Part shown: positions 37,948 to 47,053 of the stretch, piece after piece
Position numbering within the stretch: position 1 is the stretch's first letter
How the letters are laid out: each line of letters begins with the position of its first letter
From: Candidatus Eremiobacteraceae bacterium
Lineage (GTDB): Bacteria; Vulcanimicrobiota; Vulcanimicrobiia; Eremiobacterales; Eremiobacteraceae
Assembly: GCA_035710745.1 (NCBI GenBank)
Contig: DASTCX010000003.1
Location: forward strand, 124,001-188,000
DNA length: 64,000 bases
Direction: 5' to 3'
The notes under the pieces: model-generated
What the model was told of the DNA's origin: nothing
What the model saw: the letters and a program-made list of their open reading frames with translations, nothing else
Databases searched by the model: none
Translations under genes and position numbers: made by a program

Positions 37948-39939
37948 ATGCAACCGAGTTCGAGGGCCGATCGTCGGCACATGAAAGGTCCGACGGCGTT
38001 GCCAACGGGCACCGTCACCTTCCTATTTTCCGACATCGAGGGCAGCACGAAACGCTGGGAGGCGCACCATGACGCCATGAAGGCGGCCGTGGCGCGCCAC
38101 GACGACGTCGTGCGGACCGCCATCGCTGCGCACGGCGGGTACGTCTTCAAGACCGGTGGCGACGCGTTCTGTGCGGCTTTCCCGACCGCCCCGAGCGCCG
38201 TCAGGGCCGCGATCGATGTCCAGCGCGGACTCGCGTCGGAGGACTTCTCGGCGGTCGACGGTCTGCGCGTCCGCGTCGGCTTGCACACCGGCTACGCCGA
38301 GGAGCGCGACGCAGACTACTTCGGACCGGCGGTCAATCGCGTCATGCGCTTGATGTCGATCGGCCACGGCGAGCAGATCCTCATGTCGGCGGCGACGCAC
38401 GCCCTCGTCCAACATGAGACGCAACGCGACGCATCCTTCGCCGATCTCGGCACACACCGCTTGAAGGACCTGGCGCAACCCGAGCACGTGTGGCAGCTGA
38501 TGCTCCACGGGCTGCGCAACGATTTCCCGCCGCTTCGCTCGCTCGACACGCTGCCGAACAATCTGCCGGTGCAGGTGACGAGCTTCAGAGGACGCGAGCG
38601 CGATCTCGAAGGTCTCAAGGAAAGCCTCGCCGCGCATCGCCTCGTCACCCTTATCGGCGCGGGCGGCGTCGGGAAGACGCGGCTGGCCACACAGCTCGCC
38701 GCTGAAGTGCTCGATCAGTTCTCGGACGGTGTCTGGGTGGCGGACCTCGCGCCGATCACGGAGCCCGATCTCGTTCCCGTTGTCGTCGCGAAAGCGCTCG
38801 GCATCAGCGCGTCGCAGCTGAGGATCGTCGACGAGTCCGTGACCGATGCGCTCCGCCACAAACAGATGCTGCTCGTCCTCGACAATTGCGAGCACCTCTT
38901 GGAATCGGCCGCGGGGCTCGCCGATGCGATCCATCGACATTGCGCGAAGATGTGTATCGTCGCGACGTCGCGCCAGCCGCTCGGCGTCGGGGGCGAGAAG
39001 GTCGTGCGGTTATCGTCGCTCGCCGTGCCTGAAAAGGCGAGCGAACTGAACACGGGCGACGCCCTTGAGTTCGGAGCCGTCGCACTCTTCGTCGACCGTG
39101 CGTCGCTCGTCGATGAATCGTTCCGGCTCGCCGACGACAATGTGCCGATCGTCTGCGACATCTGCCGGCGTCTCGACGGTATCCCGCTCGCGATCGAGCT
39201 CGCAGCCGCGCGCGTCAAGGTGATGAGCATCCCCAACCTCGCGTCGAGGCTCAACGAACGCTTTGCGCTCCTCACCGGCGGCAGCCGCACCGCCTTGCCG
39301 AGGCAGCGCACGTTGGCGGCGCTTTTCGATTGGAGTTACGATTTGCTCGAGCCGGCGGAGCGGATGCTCTTCGCGCGCGCCGGGGTGTTCGCCGGCAGCT
39401 TCACGCTCGACGCGGCGACGGCCGTCTGCGGCAAAGGCTCGGTCGGTCCGTTCGAGGTGCTCGACCTCATCGCGTCGCTCGCCGACAAATCGCTCGTCAA
39501 CGCAGAGACAGGCGGCGGGCTCGAACGCTATCGGATGCTCGAGTGCACGCGCCAGTACGCGCTCGAGAAGCTCGCCGCGAGCGGCGAGCGCGAACGGATC
39601 ATGCGCAGTCACGCGGAGTACTACCGGACACTCGCTCGCGACGCGGAGAAAACGTTTGGTTCGTCGCCGCTCGGCGAATGGCTGTGTCGAGTGGAGCTCG
39701 ATCAGGAGAACTTCCGTGCCGCCATCGACTGGGCGCTCTCGAAGGGCGGCGACCCGGCGCTCGCGGGCGACATCGCGGCGTCGCTCGAGATGTTCTGGTG
39801 GCATGGCGGCGCAGAAGCTGAAGGGGCGCGCTGGATCGACGGAGCGTTGTGCGCGATCGACCAGGAAGCGGATCCGGAAATCGCTTCGCGCCTGCGGAAC
39901 GCGCTCGGTCTCATCATGTCGCGGATGATGTTCTCATAA
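37948..39939 (+). CDS. Class III nucleotide cyclase fused to an NB-ARC/LuxR-type ATPase, short C-terminus
   Basis: A 663-residue signalling protein. The cyclase domain (about 20-185) has both metal Asp residues (TFLFSDIEGST and KTGGDAFCAAF) and the NxxxR pair in AVNRVMRLM, so it may be active. The STAND ATPase domain (about 205-510) has Walker A GAGGVGKTRLA and Walker B LLVLDNCEHLL. Related proteins usually go on for several hundred residues of TPRs and sometimes an HTH; this one ends abruptly in ALGLIMSRMMFS, 19 bases before osmC. A deletion that removed the sensor part is likely. An alternative start is ATG 37981. Confidence 0.88.
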   Translation: MQPSSRADRRHMKGPTALPTGTVTFLFSDIEGSTKRWEAHHDAMKAAVARHDDVVRTAIAAHGGYVFKTGGDAFCAAFPTAPSAVRAAIDVQRGLASEDFSAVDGLRVRVGLHTGYAEERDADYFGPAVNRVMRLMSIGHGEQILMSAATHALVQHETQRDASFADLGTHRLKDLAQPEHVWQLMLHGLRNDFPPLRSLDTLPNNLPVQVTSFRGRERDLEGLKESLAAHRLVTLIGAGGVGKTRLATQLAAEVLDQFSDGVWVADLAPITEPDLVPVVVAKALGISASQLRIVDESVTDALRHKQMLLVLDNCEHLLESAAGLADAIHRHCAKMCIVATSRQPLGVGGEKVVRLSSLAVPEKASELNTGDALEFGAVALFVDRASLVDESFRLADDNVPIVCDICRRLDGIPLAIELAAARVKVMSIPNLASRLNERFALLTGGSRTALPRQRTLAALFDWSYDLLEPAERMLFARAGVFAGSFTLDAATAVCGKGSVGPFEVLDLIASLADKSLVNAETGGGLERYRMLECTRQYALEKLAASGERERIMRSHAEYYRTLARDAEKTFGSSPLGEWLCRVELDQENFRAAIDWALSKGGDPALAGDIAASLEMFWWHGGAEAEGARWIDGALCAIDQEADPEIASRLRNALGLIMSRMMFS

Positions 39940-39958
39940 CGGGTCGTTTGGAGGGGAA

Positions 39959-40495
39959 ATGGACAGCGATAGCCTGCGCGCCGCTCAGACGCCGATCAAG
40001 GAGCGGTATCGGAACGAACCGGCGGCCGCACTCATCACGCTCAAGGCGAGCGGCGACGTCGACGACCAAGAAGGCGTCAGCTGCAGCGTCGAGACCGGAC
40101 GCGCGCTCGTCAAGGCGGGGCTTCATCCAGCGACCGGCGGCGACGGAATGCTCGCGTGCTCAGGCGACATGCTGCTCCAAGCGCTCGTCGCGTGCGCCGG
40201 CGTGACGCTGCGCGCTGTCGCGACGGCCAAGGGCATCGAACTGCGCGGCGGCACGGTCAACGCCGAAGGCGATATCGATTTTCGCGGCACGCTCGGCGTC
40301 GACCGCGAGGCGCCGGTCGGCTTCAAAAATATCCGGTTGCGATTCGATCTTGACGTCGAAGCATCGCCCGAGGATATCGCCTCGCTGCAGAAGCTGACGG
40401 AACGCTATTGCGTCGTCTATCAAACGCTCGCGAGCGGCGTCAAACCGGAGATCGAGTTCAAAACCTCAGGGACCGTCAAGGCACGGTCCCACTGA
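39959..40495 (+). CDS. OsmC-family peroxiredoxin-like protein
   Basis: A 178-residue OsmC/Ohr-fold protein. The two redox cysteines are in MLACSGDMLLQALVACAGVT (near 66 and 79), spaced 13 residues apart. They would reduce organic peroxides. GGAGGGG precedes ATG 39959. It may be co-transcribed with the cyclase-ATPase gene. Confidence 0.85.
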   Translation: MDSDSLRAAQTPIKERYRNEPAAALITLKASGDVDDQEGVSCSVETGRALVKAGLHPATGGDGMLACSGDMLLQALVACAGVTLRAVATAKGIELRGGTVNAEGDIDFRGTLGVDREAPVGFKNIRLRFDLDVEASPEDIASLQKLTERYCVVYQTLASGVKPEIEFKTSGTVKARSH

Positions 40496-40661
40496 TCTAG
40501 CAAAGAGCTAGAACTTCCTCATAGATCTCGCTTTGGTCGTGTCGCCGTCTGGGCTGGACGCTCGATGGACGGCTTCGTCTTATATTACATCTCGAACGGT
40601 GACCGTTTTAGGCGAGCCCATATCGCCCGGTACGCCGCATGACCTGAGTGAGGAAGAGATC

Positions 40662-41852
40662 ATGCGAACCCCAACCATCAAACCGACGATCGCGGCGGCC
40701 GCGATTGTCGTGGCGGCCGGCGCGCTTGCGGCAGGACTTGCCCTGAAGCCCGCGGTTGCCGGACCGACAGGACCGAATCCGGACCTGAGCGTCACGTGCA
40801 CGAGCACATCGCCGTGCCAAGTCTACAAAAACAAGGGCCTTGGTGCCGGCATCCAGGGTATCAACACGAAAAACAACAGCAGCTTCACGTCTGGTGTCGT
40901 CGGCTCGGCCGGAACGTTCGGCAACGGTGTGACCGGCTTTGCCGGCACGAGCGGCAACGGTGTGAGCGGCAGCGGCGGCAACACCGGCGTCAACGGCAGT
41001 GGCGGAACATGGGGCGTCTTCGGCTATTCGAGCGCCGGGAACGGCGTTGAAGGCCAATCGGTCAACGGTAACGGCGTCATCGCTTTCTCGAGCTGCTGCG
41101 CGGGCCTGACCGCGGCGAGCTCAAACGGCGAAGGCGTGTTCGCCCTATCGGAAAGCAGCTCGCCCGCGATCGGCGCGATCGGTTCGACGGGCGACGCGAT
41201 CGATGCGTTTGCGGGGTTCGGCGGCAGCGGTCAAGTCGCATTTCGCGGCACGAACAACGGTGACAACGGTTCGGACGGCAACGGTGCCGACATAGAAGGA
41301 TCGTACATCGGCATCATCGCGCGCAACGCCGCCGGGATCGGTTTCCCCCTCGTCGCGGCCGACACGAATGGCACGGACCTCATGTTCGTCGACAGCGCGG
41401 GCGACCTATTCTATCACGGCGGACTCTTCAACTTCGCTAAGACACAGGGTGGCGGCGAGGCGGTCGCGTACGGCGCGCGCTCGGCATCCCCGACTATCGA
41501 GGATAACGGCACGGCGCAGCTCGTCAGCGGCTCTGCGAACGTCGTGCTCGATTCCGCGTTCTCTCACACCATCGACAACCATCAGGCATACCAGGTGATG
41601 CTGACGCCGGACGGCGACACGAAGGGCCTCTACGTCGCGAGCAAGAGCCCGACCGGGTTCGTCGTTCGCGAAGTGCAGGGCGGACACGCGACGATCTCGT
41701 TCGACTACCACATCTACGCGACGGCGCTCGGCCAGGCCGGCGTGCGCATGACCGAGATGTCTGCCGCACGAGCGGCGGCGATGATGCCGCACGCGAAGTA
41801 CGTCAAGCCGACGATGCAAATGCAACCGAAGATCAAGCTCCTCCACAAGTAG
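40662..41852 (+). CDS. Secreted Gly/Asn/Ser-rich surface protein, paralogue A
   Basis: A 396-residue exported protein. It has a signal peptide (AAAIVVAAGALAAGLALKP), an early SPCQVYKNKGLGAGIQG motif, then short degenerate repeats GNGVxGxxxxSGNGV (about 75-200), which predict a beta-helix. The C-terminal domain PTIEDNGTAQLVSG ... YQVMLTPDGDTKGLYVA ... FVVREVQGGHATISFDY is shared with the protein at 50975-52300. GAGGAAGAG precedes ATG 40662. The function is unknown; tail-fibre-like trimeric folds are possible. Confidence 0.78.
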   Translation: MRTPTIKPTIAAAAIVVAAGALAAGLALKPAVAGPTGPNPDLSVTCTSTSPCQVYKNKGLGAGIQGINTKNNSSFTSGVVGSAGTFGNGVTGFAGTSGNGVSGSGGNTGVNGSGGTWGVFGYSSAGNGVEGQSVNGNGVIAFSSCCAGLTAASSNGEGVFALSESSSPAIGAIGSTGDAIDAFAGFGGSGQVAFRGTNNGDNGSDGNGADIEGSYIGIIARNAAGIGFPLVAADTNGTDLMFVDSAGDLFYHGGLFNFAKTQGGGEAVAYGARSASPTIEDNGTAQLVSGSANVVLDSAFSHTIDNHQAYQVMLTPDGDTKGLYVASKSPTGFVVREVQGGHATISFDYHIYATALGQAGVRMTEMSAARAAAMMPHAKYVKPTMQMQPKIKLLHK

Positions 41853-41913
41853 TTCGCGGCAACGCGGACCAGCCCGAAGGCGGGTCGGAACTACCCCACG
41901 TTCCGGCTCGTCT

Positions 41914-44148
41914 TCATCTCGTAGCCGCGTCGCCTCCCACGTGAAGGACGTATTTCAAAGTCAGCCGGTGGAGCGTGCTGAAGGCGGCCGGAGTTCCGTA
42001 GTTGAGGAAGAGCTCGTCGCCGGTCGCAAAGCGCCGGTGAAAAGCGAGCGCGACATCCGTGCCCGTGCTTGGCGCAAACCCGCCTAGTCCGTTGATCGAA
42101 CGCAGCGAGATCGATAGGTTCGATTCGGCGCCGAGCGACTCGCCGATCGAGATCCGTCGAAGCCACTGCGAGTCGAGCGCGCCGCCGGCGATCGGATGCT
42201 CGAGCGTGCCGTCGTACTCGAAGCCGAGCGAGTAGCGTCCGATCGGGCGCGACGTGGTGAGCGAGAAGATCTGGGTGTAGTTGTCTCCGAACGGCCCGAA
42301 CGAGTAGGACGCGTCGATCGGTTTCGCCGTGCCGTCTTTGTACCCGAACGCCGATTGGAAAAGATCGAAGCGACGATCGCGCCCGTTGAGGTAGCAGGGA
42401 AAGCCGGTGAACGACGACGAGCCGACGATCGGTCCAGAGCAATCGGGATTCGCCGGCGTGTCGTAGCTTCTGAGAATGCCGACGCTGGGGCCGAAATTGT
42501 TGATCGACAATCCGTTATTGAAAGTCGCAGTGAGCGTTGCCAGCGTGTCGGCCTCATGGATCGCACCCGATCGATCCATCCAACGATCCCAATTGAACGT
42601 CACCGCATAGTTTTTCGCCCATGGAGCGGAGCCTAAGCCTTGAGCGAAACCCTGCATGCCGCGGATATCCGAGTTGAACGTGAGGCCGTCGATCGGGTTG
42701 TAGTTCGGGCTCATGTCATTGTACCCGATGGCCGTCCCCCAGTTCGGCTTGAACCAGGCGACGAACGTGTTGCTGTTGCGCGCGACTCGCGGGTCCGGCA
42801 CCCAGCTCCCCAGTTCGATCGTCTGATCGTCTCCCCACTGGAATCCAGTCTTCAGGTCGCGACCCTGGGCGCCGATATCCGTCGTCGCGTCGTCACCGGC
42901 TACGCTGTGGTGCGCGGAAACGCCGTCGACCCAATATTGGAACGTCCGATCCGGCAGCGCATGGTTAAATGCGTAGACAAAGTCGTCAAACGTGTTGCCC
43001 GTTACCCGGTCGAATCCGCGGAACGAAAGCATCCCCAGTGAGTAGAGACCGGAAGTGCCCTCGATTTTCGCGCCACGGTCGAACGGCCCGATCCGCGGCG
43101 AGTAGAACACCTGAAGGTTCGGGCTTGTCGGACTGCTGTATGTGACGAAACTCTCGTTCAGGAAATTCGCGCCTTGGGCGAAGAACGGCCGATACTCTTG
43201 CAGTTGACGCGGGAACTCTTGCGGCACGATCGTCTGCTGATCGACTTCGACGTTCGAGAAGTCGGGATCGATCGTGCCGACCGCGTTGATCGTGTTCGTC
43301 AGCGGGATCGTGAAATCGACGCCGAGCGGGCGAGGAGGCTGTCTCCGGAACGTGCCGTCGGATTGCTGAAAACGGTCGCGGTCCGAGCCTGCGCTGCCGA
43401 GCGAGTAGATCTCCGCGTGTGATCTCGGCCGGCTTGCCAACCCGATACCGCCATCGATTTTGAAGGTCGGCCAATAGCGAGCGTCGCTAAACGTGGGCCA
43501 CCCCTGTCCGACCGGTCCGTCGACCATCAGCCCGTTGTACGCCCACGTGTAGTGCTCTCCGACCGCAGAGACGCCGCGGATGAAATTGAAGCGCCACATG
43601 AGTTGCGCGCCGGGTCGGATCCGCATCGCATCGAGTGGAATGGCGAGCACGGCGTTCCACGATCCGCCGTCTATCGAAGCTGCGCTTTGCCACCGAGGCG
43701 TATAGCGGACGTTGTCGCTCGACTGTTGATAACGTATGGCCCGCGGCGTCGTCTCGAAGAAGTAGACTTGGTTCCCGGCACCGCTCGTATCGATCGCAAC
43801 GCCGATGAAATCGTCGAGCCCGAAGCCGACGTTGTTCGTCCGCTGCTGCGCGACGATCGGGATGCCGGATTGCTCGACGTGAAAGGCGACGTACACATCG
43901 TGATCGTCGTAGAGCATGTAGACCGTCGTGTCGAATTGGGCGACCGAACGTCTGGTCAGGTCCCAAAACCCCGACGAGCTGACTCGTCCCGATCGCCATG
44001 CCGGATCGCGCAGCGACGGGTCGAGCGACATCGGATGCGGCGCGCGGGCGGCGGTGAACACGGTACCTGTGGCCACCGAGGCGTCCGCGCGCGCCCAAAA
44101 ACAGAAAATTATGGCCGTCCCGACGATGGCCCATACAGCGATTCTCAT
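41914..44148 (-). CDS. DUF5916-type outer-membrane protein with CBM9-like N-terminus
   Basis: A 744-residue exported protein. After a signal peptide (RIAVWAIVGTAIIFCFWARA) comes a CBM9-like beta-sandwich (about 45-220; LDPSLRDPAWRSG, TTVYMLYDDHDVYVAFHVEQ). The rest is a DUF5916 barrel beginning at PLGVDFTIPLTNTINAVGTI, with DPDFSNVEVDQQTIVPQEFP and RPFFAQGANFL being typical. Such proteins are common in Acidobacteria and Gemmatimonadota; substrate unknown. It is divergent from the wHTH-TPR regulator (123-base gap), a likely controller. Confidence 0.85.
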   Translation of the reverse strand: MRIAVWAIVGTAIIFCFWARADASVATGTVFTAARAPHPMSLDPSLRDPAWRSGRVSSSGFWDLTRRSVAQFDTTVYMLYDDHDVYVAFHVEQSGIPIVAQQRTNNVGFGLDDFIGVAIDTSGAGNQVYFFETTPRAIRYQQSSDNVRYTPRWQSAASIDGGSWNAVLAIPLDAMRIRPGAQLMWRFNFIRGVSAVGEHYTWAYNGLMVDGPVGQGWPTFSDARYWPTFKIDGGIGLASRPRSHAEIYSLGSAGSDRDRFQQSDGTFRRQPPRPLGVDFTIPLTNTINAVGTIDPDFSNVEVDQQTIVPQEFPRQLQEYRPFFAQGANFLNESFVTYSSPTSPNLQVFYSPRIGPFDRGAKIEGTSGLYSLGMLSFRGFDRVTGNTFDDFVYAFNHALPDRTFQYWVDGVSAHHSVAGDDATTDIGAQGRDLKTGFQWGDDQTIELGSWVPDPRVARNSNTFVAWFKPNWGTAIGYNDMSPNYNPIDGLTFNSDIRGMQGFAQGLGSAPWAKNYAVTFNWDRWMDRSGAIHEADTLATLTATFNNGLSINNFGPSVGILRSYDTPANPDCSGPIVGSSSFTGFPCYLNGRDRRFDLFQSAFGYKDGTAKPIDASYSFGPFGDNYTQIFSLTTSRPIGRYSLGFEYDGTLEHPIAGGALDSQWLRRISIGESLGAESNLSISLRSINGLGGFAPSTGTDVALAFHRRFATGDELFLNYGTPAAFSTLHRLTLKYVLHVGGDAATR

Positions 44149-44271
44149 ACGGAGAACCTTAGCGGTATCCGAGCAGCCGGTTCAATCAACGTCTCGTCAC
44201 GAACGTCGAGGAAGTCGACGTGATAATTCGATGATAGCGTCTCGCGCCGCCATCGCGTATGCTGAAAAGAA

Positions 44272-45681
44272 ATGCTAGGGGCTGCCGAGGGGCGATTCGA
44301 ACACCTGGCCATGCCGGCCACGGTGCCTATCGGACGGTTGCGGTTTGATCCCGAACGGCTCGTCCTCTACGACGGAACCGAGATCGTTCCGCTCGCCCCG
44401 CTCCCTGCACAAATGCTCGCCGAACTCATCCGCGCCGACGGGGCGGTCGTCGACGCGGCGTCGCTCCGCGGGTCCCTTTGGGGCGATTCGGCCGTCGAGG
44501 ACCGCAACCTCAATCAGCAGATGTACGTCCTGCGGCGCGCCTTGCGGCGCGATCCGCACATCGCGATCGAGAACGTGCCGCGTCGCGGCTATCGCATCGT
44601 CGTCACGCCGGCCGCTATCGCCGAGAGCGTTCGCGCACGCCCTCGGATCGGCTTGGCCGGCGCGCTCGCAGCGCTCACTCTCGGTGCTGCGATCATCGCT
44701 GCGTCGGCGAGAGTCCCGACTCTTGCACCGTCGCCGCCTCCCGTCGACCGCGACCTCGCGCTCGCGAGCTACTTGTCGACGAGCGAAGGTCCGGGTCACC
44801 TCGACAACGCGGCGCGTTACTATTGGGCGCTCATCGCCAAGGCGCCGAACGCCGCAGCCGGGTACGGCGGACTCGCGTTCGTCGACGCGAAGATCGCGAT
44901 CGGTTCGAACGGCGAGGCGCGCTCGCGCGCGTTCGATGACGCGCGAACCCAAGCAACGCAAGCGCTGGAGCGCGATCCGAACGAGAGCAACGCTCTCACG
45001 GCGCTCGGCATCATCGCGAGCGTCGATGAGCATAGAAACGATATCGCCGAGCGGATGTTCGACGCAGCGGTCGCAGCCGATCCCATGGCGGAATCGCCGC
45101 GCTCGTGGCGCGGCAAGTTCCGTTTGAGCGTTGGCGAGTTCAACGAGGCAGGTTGCGATTTCAGGAAAGTCAGTATCGACGTGCCGACGTCAGGTTCCGC
45201 CGTCAGACTCTATGGCGAGTGGCTCGTTCTCGATCGCGACTACGTCGGAGCGAGCGCGGTGCTTTCGCAAGCGCTCGACCTCGGCTATCATCCTGGCTTC
45301 ACGAGGTACTGGCTCGCGCGCTCGTACTACCAGCGCGGTCTCGACGCCCAGGCGCTGAGGCTGTCGAACGAGATCCTTGCGCTCTACCCGGGCGAGGCGT
45401 CGGCACTTGCGCTGCGACTTCGTGTCGAGACGAGTCTCGGTGACAAGAAGGGCGCTATTGCGGACCTCGCGCAGATCGAGAAAATCCGCGATCCGAACAG
45501 GGTCGATCCGATCGCTCTCGCCTCAGCAGAAGTCGCCATGGGAAACCGCGCCGAGGCGCTCGACGCATTGCGCCGCTTCGAATCCTCGCGACAGCTCGGC
45601 CTCGACGATATCGCGCGCATCCGCACCGATCCGGACTTCGACTCTCTCCGCACCGGATTCAACCAAACGGTCACGATCTAG
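44272..45681 (+). CDS. CadC-like membrane-bound wHTH regulator with TPR domain
   Basis: A 469-residue one-component regulator. Residues about 20-110 form an OmpR/PhoB-type winged helix (LAPLPAQMLAELIRADGAVV, RNLNQQMYVLRRALRRDP, ENVPRRGYRIV). A single TM lies near 125-145 and the remaining part is TPR repeats (for example ARYYWALIAKAPNAAAGYGG). This matches CadC-type proteins that couple an outside signal to promoter binding. Neighbouring DUF5916 is the best candidate target. Confidence 0.88.
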   Translation: MLGAAEGRFEHLAMPATVPIGRLRFDPERLVLYDGTEIVPLAPLPAQMLAELIRADGAVVDAASLRGSLWGDSAVEDRNLNQQMYVLRRALRRDPHIAIENVPRRGYRIVVTPAAIAESVRARPRIGLAGALAALTLGAAIIAASARVPTLAPSPPPVDRDLALASYLSTSEGPGHLDNAARYYWALIAKAPNAAAGYGGLAFVDAKIAIGSNGEARSRAFDDARTQATQALERDPNESNALTALGIIASVDEHRNDIAERMFDAAVAADPMAESPRSWRGKFRLSVGEFNEAGCDFRKVSIDVPTSGSAVRLYGEWLVLDRDYVGASAVLSQALDLGYHPGFTRYWLARSYYQRGLDAQALRLSNEILALYPGEASALALRLRVETSLGDKKGAIADLAQIEKIRDPNRVDPIALASAEVAMGNRAEALDALRRFESSRQLGLDDIARIRTDPDFDSLRTGFNQTVTI

Positions 45682-45697
45682 CCGTACCCGGTGAAGC

Positions 45698-46093
45698 CTA
45701 TCGGGGTTTGGTCTGATGCAGTGTGACCTTGTTGCCTTCAGGATCGTTGAGTGACGCCTGCTTGCAGACCGGACCATCGAAGATATCTTCGACGACCGCG
45801 CCCTTCTCGCGCACCGAGCGGACCGCCGCGTCGATGTCGTCGACCTCGAAAACGGCGCCCGCGCCGGAACCCGGCTTGCGGCCGACCCACTCGGACGCCA
45901 TCAAGCTAAAGCACCCGGTCGCCAGATGGGCTTCGTTGTATTTCTCGGTACCGTCTTCAATGTACGGTCCGGCGAACTCTAGTCCGAGCACGGTCTCATA
46001 CCAGGCGCGGGTCCTAGCCACGTTATCGGATGGGTAGGCGACGTACGCGATATCCTTGATCACTGCGGTTCTGCCGCCTGAGGTCGTCGACAT
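45698..46093 (-). CDS. VOC family protein
   Basis: A 131-residue glyoxalase-fold protein. VARTRAWYETVLGLEF is the first repeat start and LNDPEGNKVTLHQ the typical closing strand with a metal-ligand Glu. ATG 46093 fits GAGGAAAT upstream; ATG 46111 is an alternative. Convergent with the regulator gene. Confidence 0.85.
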   Translation of the reverse strand: MSTTSGGRTAVIKDIAYVAYPSDNVARTRAWYETVLGLEFAGPYIEDGTEKYNEAHLATGCFSLMASEWVGRKPGSGAGAVFEVDDIDAAVRSVREKGAVVEDIFDGPVCKQASLNDPEGNKVTLHQTKPR

Positions 46094-46164
46094 GGGTAAG
46101 GATTTCCTCATCTTCGGTCATAACGCCTAGAGCTGTCACGACGTCATCGTGAGCAGAGGACGAA

Positions 46165-46626
46165 ATGCTCGGGGCTATCGCTGCAGCGCTTCTGGTTCTG
46201 GCTTCCGCACCATCGGTACACATTCGGCACGCGGCGATCGACGAACGGCGGTCGATCTCGCACTCGATTTCGGACTGCATCCGTGATCGTTACACCGAAT
46301 GTGCGGCATTCAAAACCGATTCCGTTGCGATTGGTCCGGCGGTAACGTACGACTATTACCTCGCTCTGGCCGACTGGAGGTCGATAGATGGCAAGAGGCG
46401 AGGCCAGGTGTTCCTCACTACGAAAGGATGCGGAATCTGGGATGTTGAGCTTGTCAGCATGGGACGTCCGTTGACGTCGCAAGCTATTGGCTCATTTCTG
46501 AATCGTGGGTCTTCAAGCGATGCCGCGCGAGGGAAGCAGGCCGGGATAGAACTGACCGCTGCATTGGCGCGGATCGACGCCGCAAGCGTCGCATACCTGC
46601 GGGTGCCGCCCGGCCAGTCGTGTTAG
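46165..46626 (+). CDS. Secreted hypothetical protein
   Basis: A 153-residue protein with a short signal peptide (MLGAIAAALLVLASA) and four cysteines (SDCIRD, YTECAAF, KGCGIWD, terminal GQSC), so it is probably exported and disulphide-bonded. No family is recognised. It stands alone between two oppositely oriented elements. Confidence 0.55.
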   Translation: MLGAIAAALLVLASAPSVHIRHAAIDERRSISHSISDCIRDRYTECAAFKTDSVAIGPAVTYDYYLALADWRSIDGKRRGQVFLTTKGCGIWDVELVSMGRPLTSQAIGSFLNRGSSSDAARGKQAGIELTAALARIDAASVAYLRVPPGQSC

Positions 46627-46832
46627 CGCACCGCCGGGACCCACATGACCGCGTGCCACGTGTTCGTCGTAGTCGATAGCGCGGTGCCGATGATCTCGCC
46701 CGACGGATCTATAGCGTATGCTTGTGAGCTGGAGATCGTCGACGGCGCGAACTGCTGCAAGTCGATCGCGCTTCTAGCGGTGCCCTTCCAATGCAGTGCG
46801 TGCAAGATATTCATCCCCGTGATATGGCCTTA
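46623..46832 (-). pseudogene. Remnant of a HAF-repeat extracellular protein
   Basis: A minus-strand frame of about 68 codons without its own beginning. It reads GHITGMNILHALHWKG, then AYAIDPSGEIIGTA and HAVMWVPAVR: two HAF-type repeats (HAxxW, D-G-x-I-x-G) that normally occur many times in a secreted protein. An in-frame stop closes it on the 5' side. No signal peptide or further repeats remain, so it is a decayed C-terminal fragment. Confidence 0.6.
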
Positions 46833-47053
46833 GCCGATCTGGATCCCGCCGCGAGGATCTGCCGGGTTTGCATCTCGCCTTCATGTGATCGACGTTTATT
46901 CCACGCTTCGTACAAGTGCGCTTGCGCCCTCCAAATACGTTATCACATGGCGTCGGCACATCCGGTTCTTTTGGCATCTTGGCACTCGAATTCGGCGGCC
47001 CACCAAAGGCCCGTCGCGGCTGCAGACGAATGCGGTCAATACAGGATTCACTA

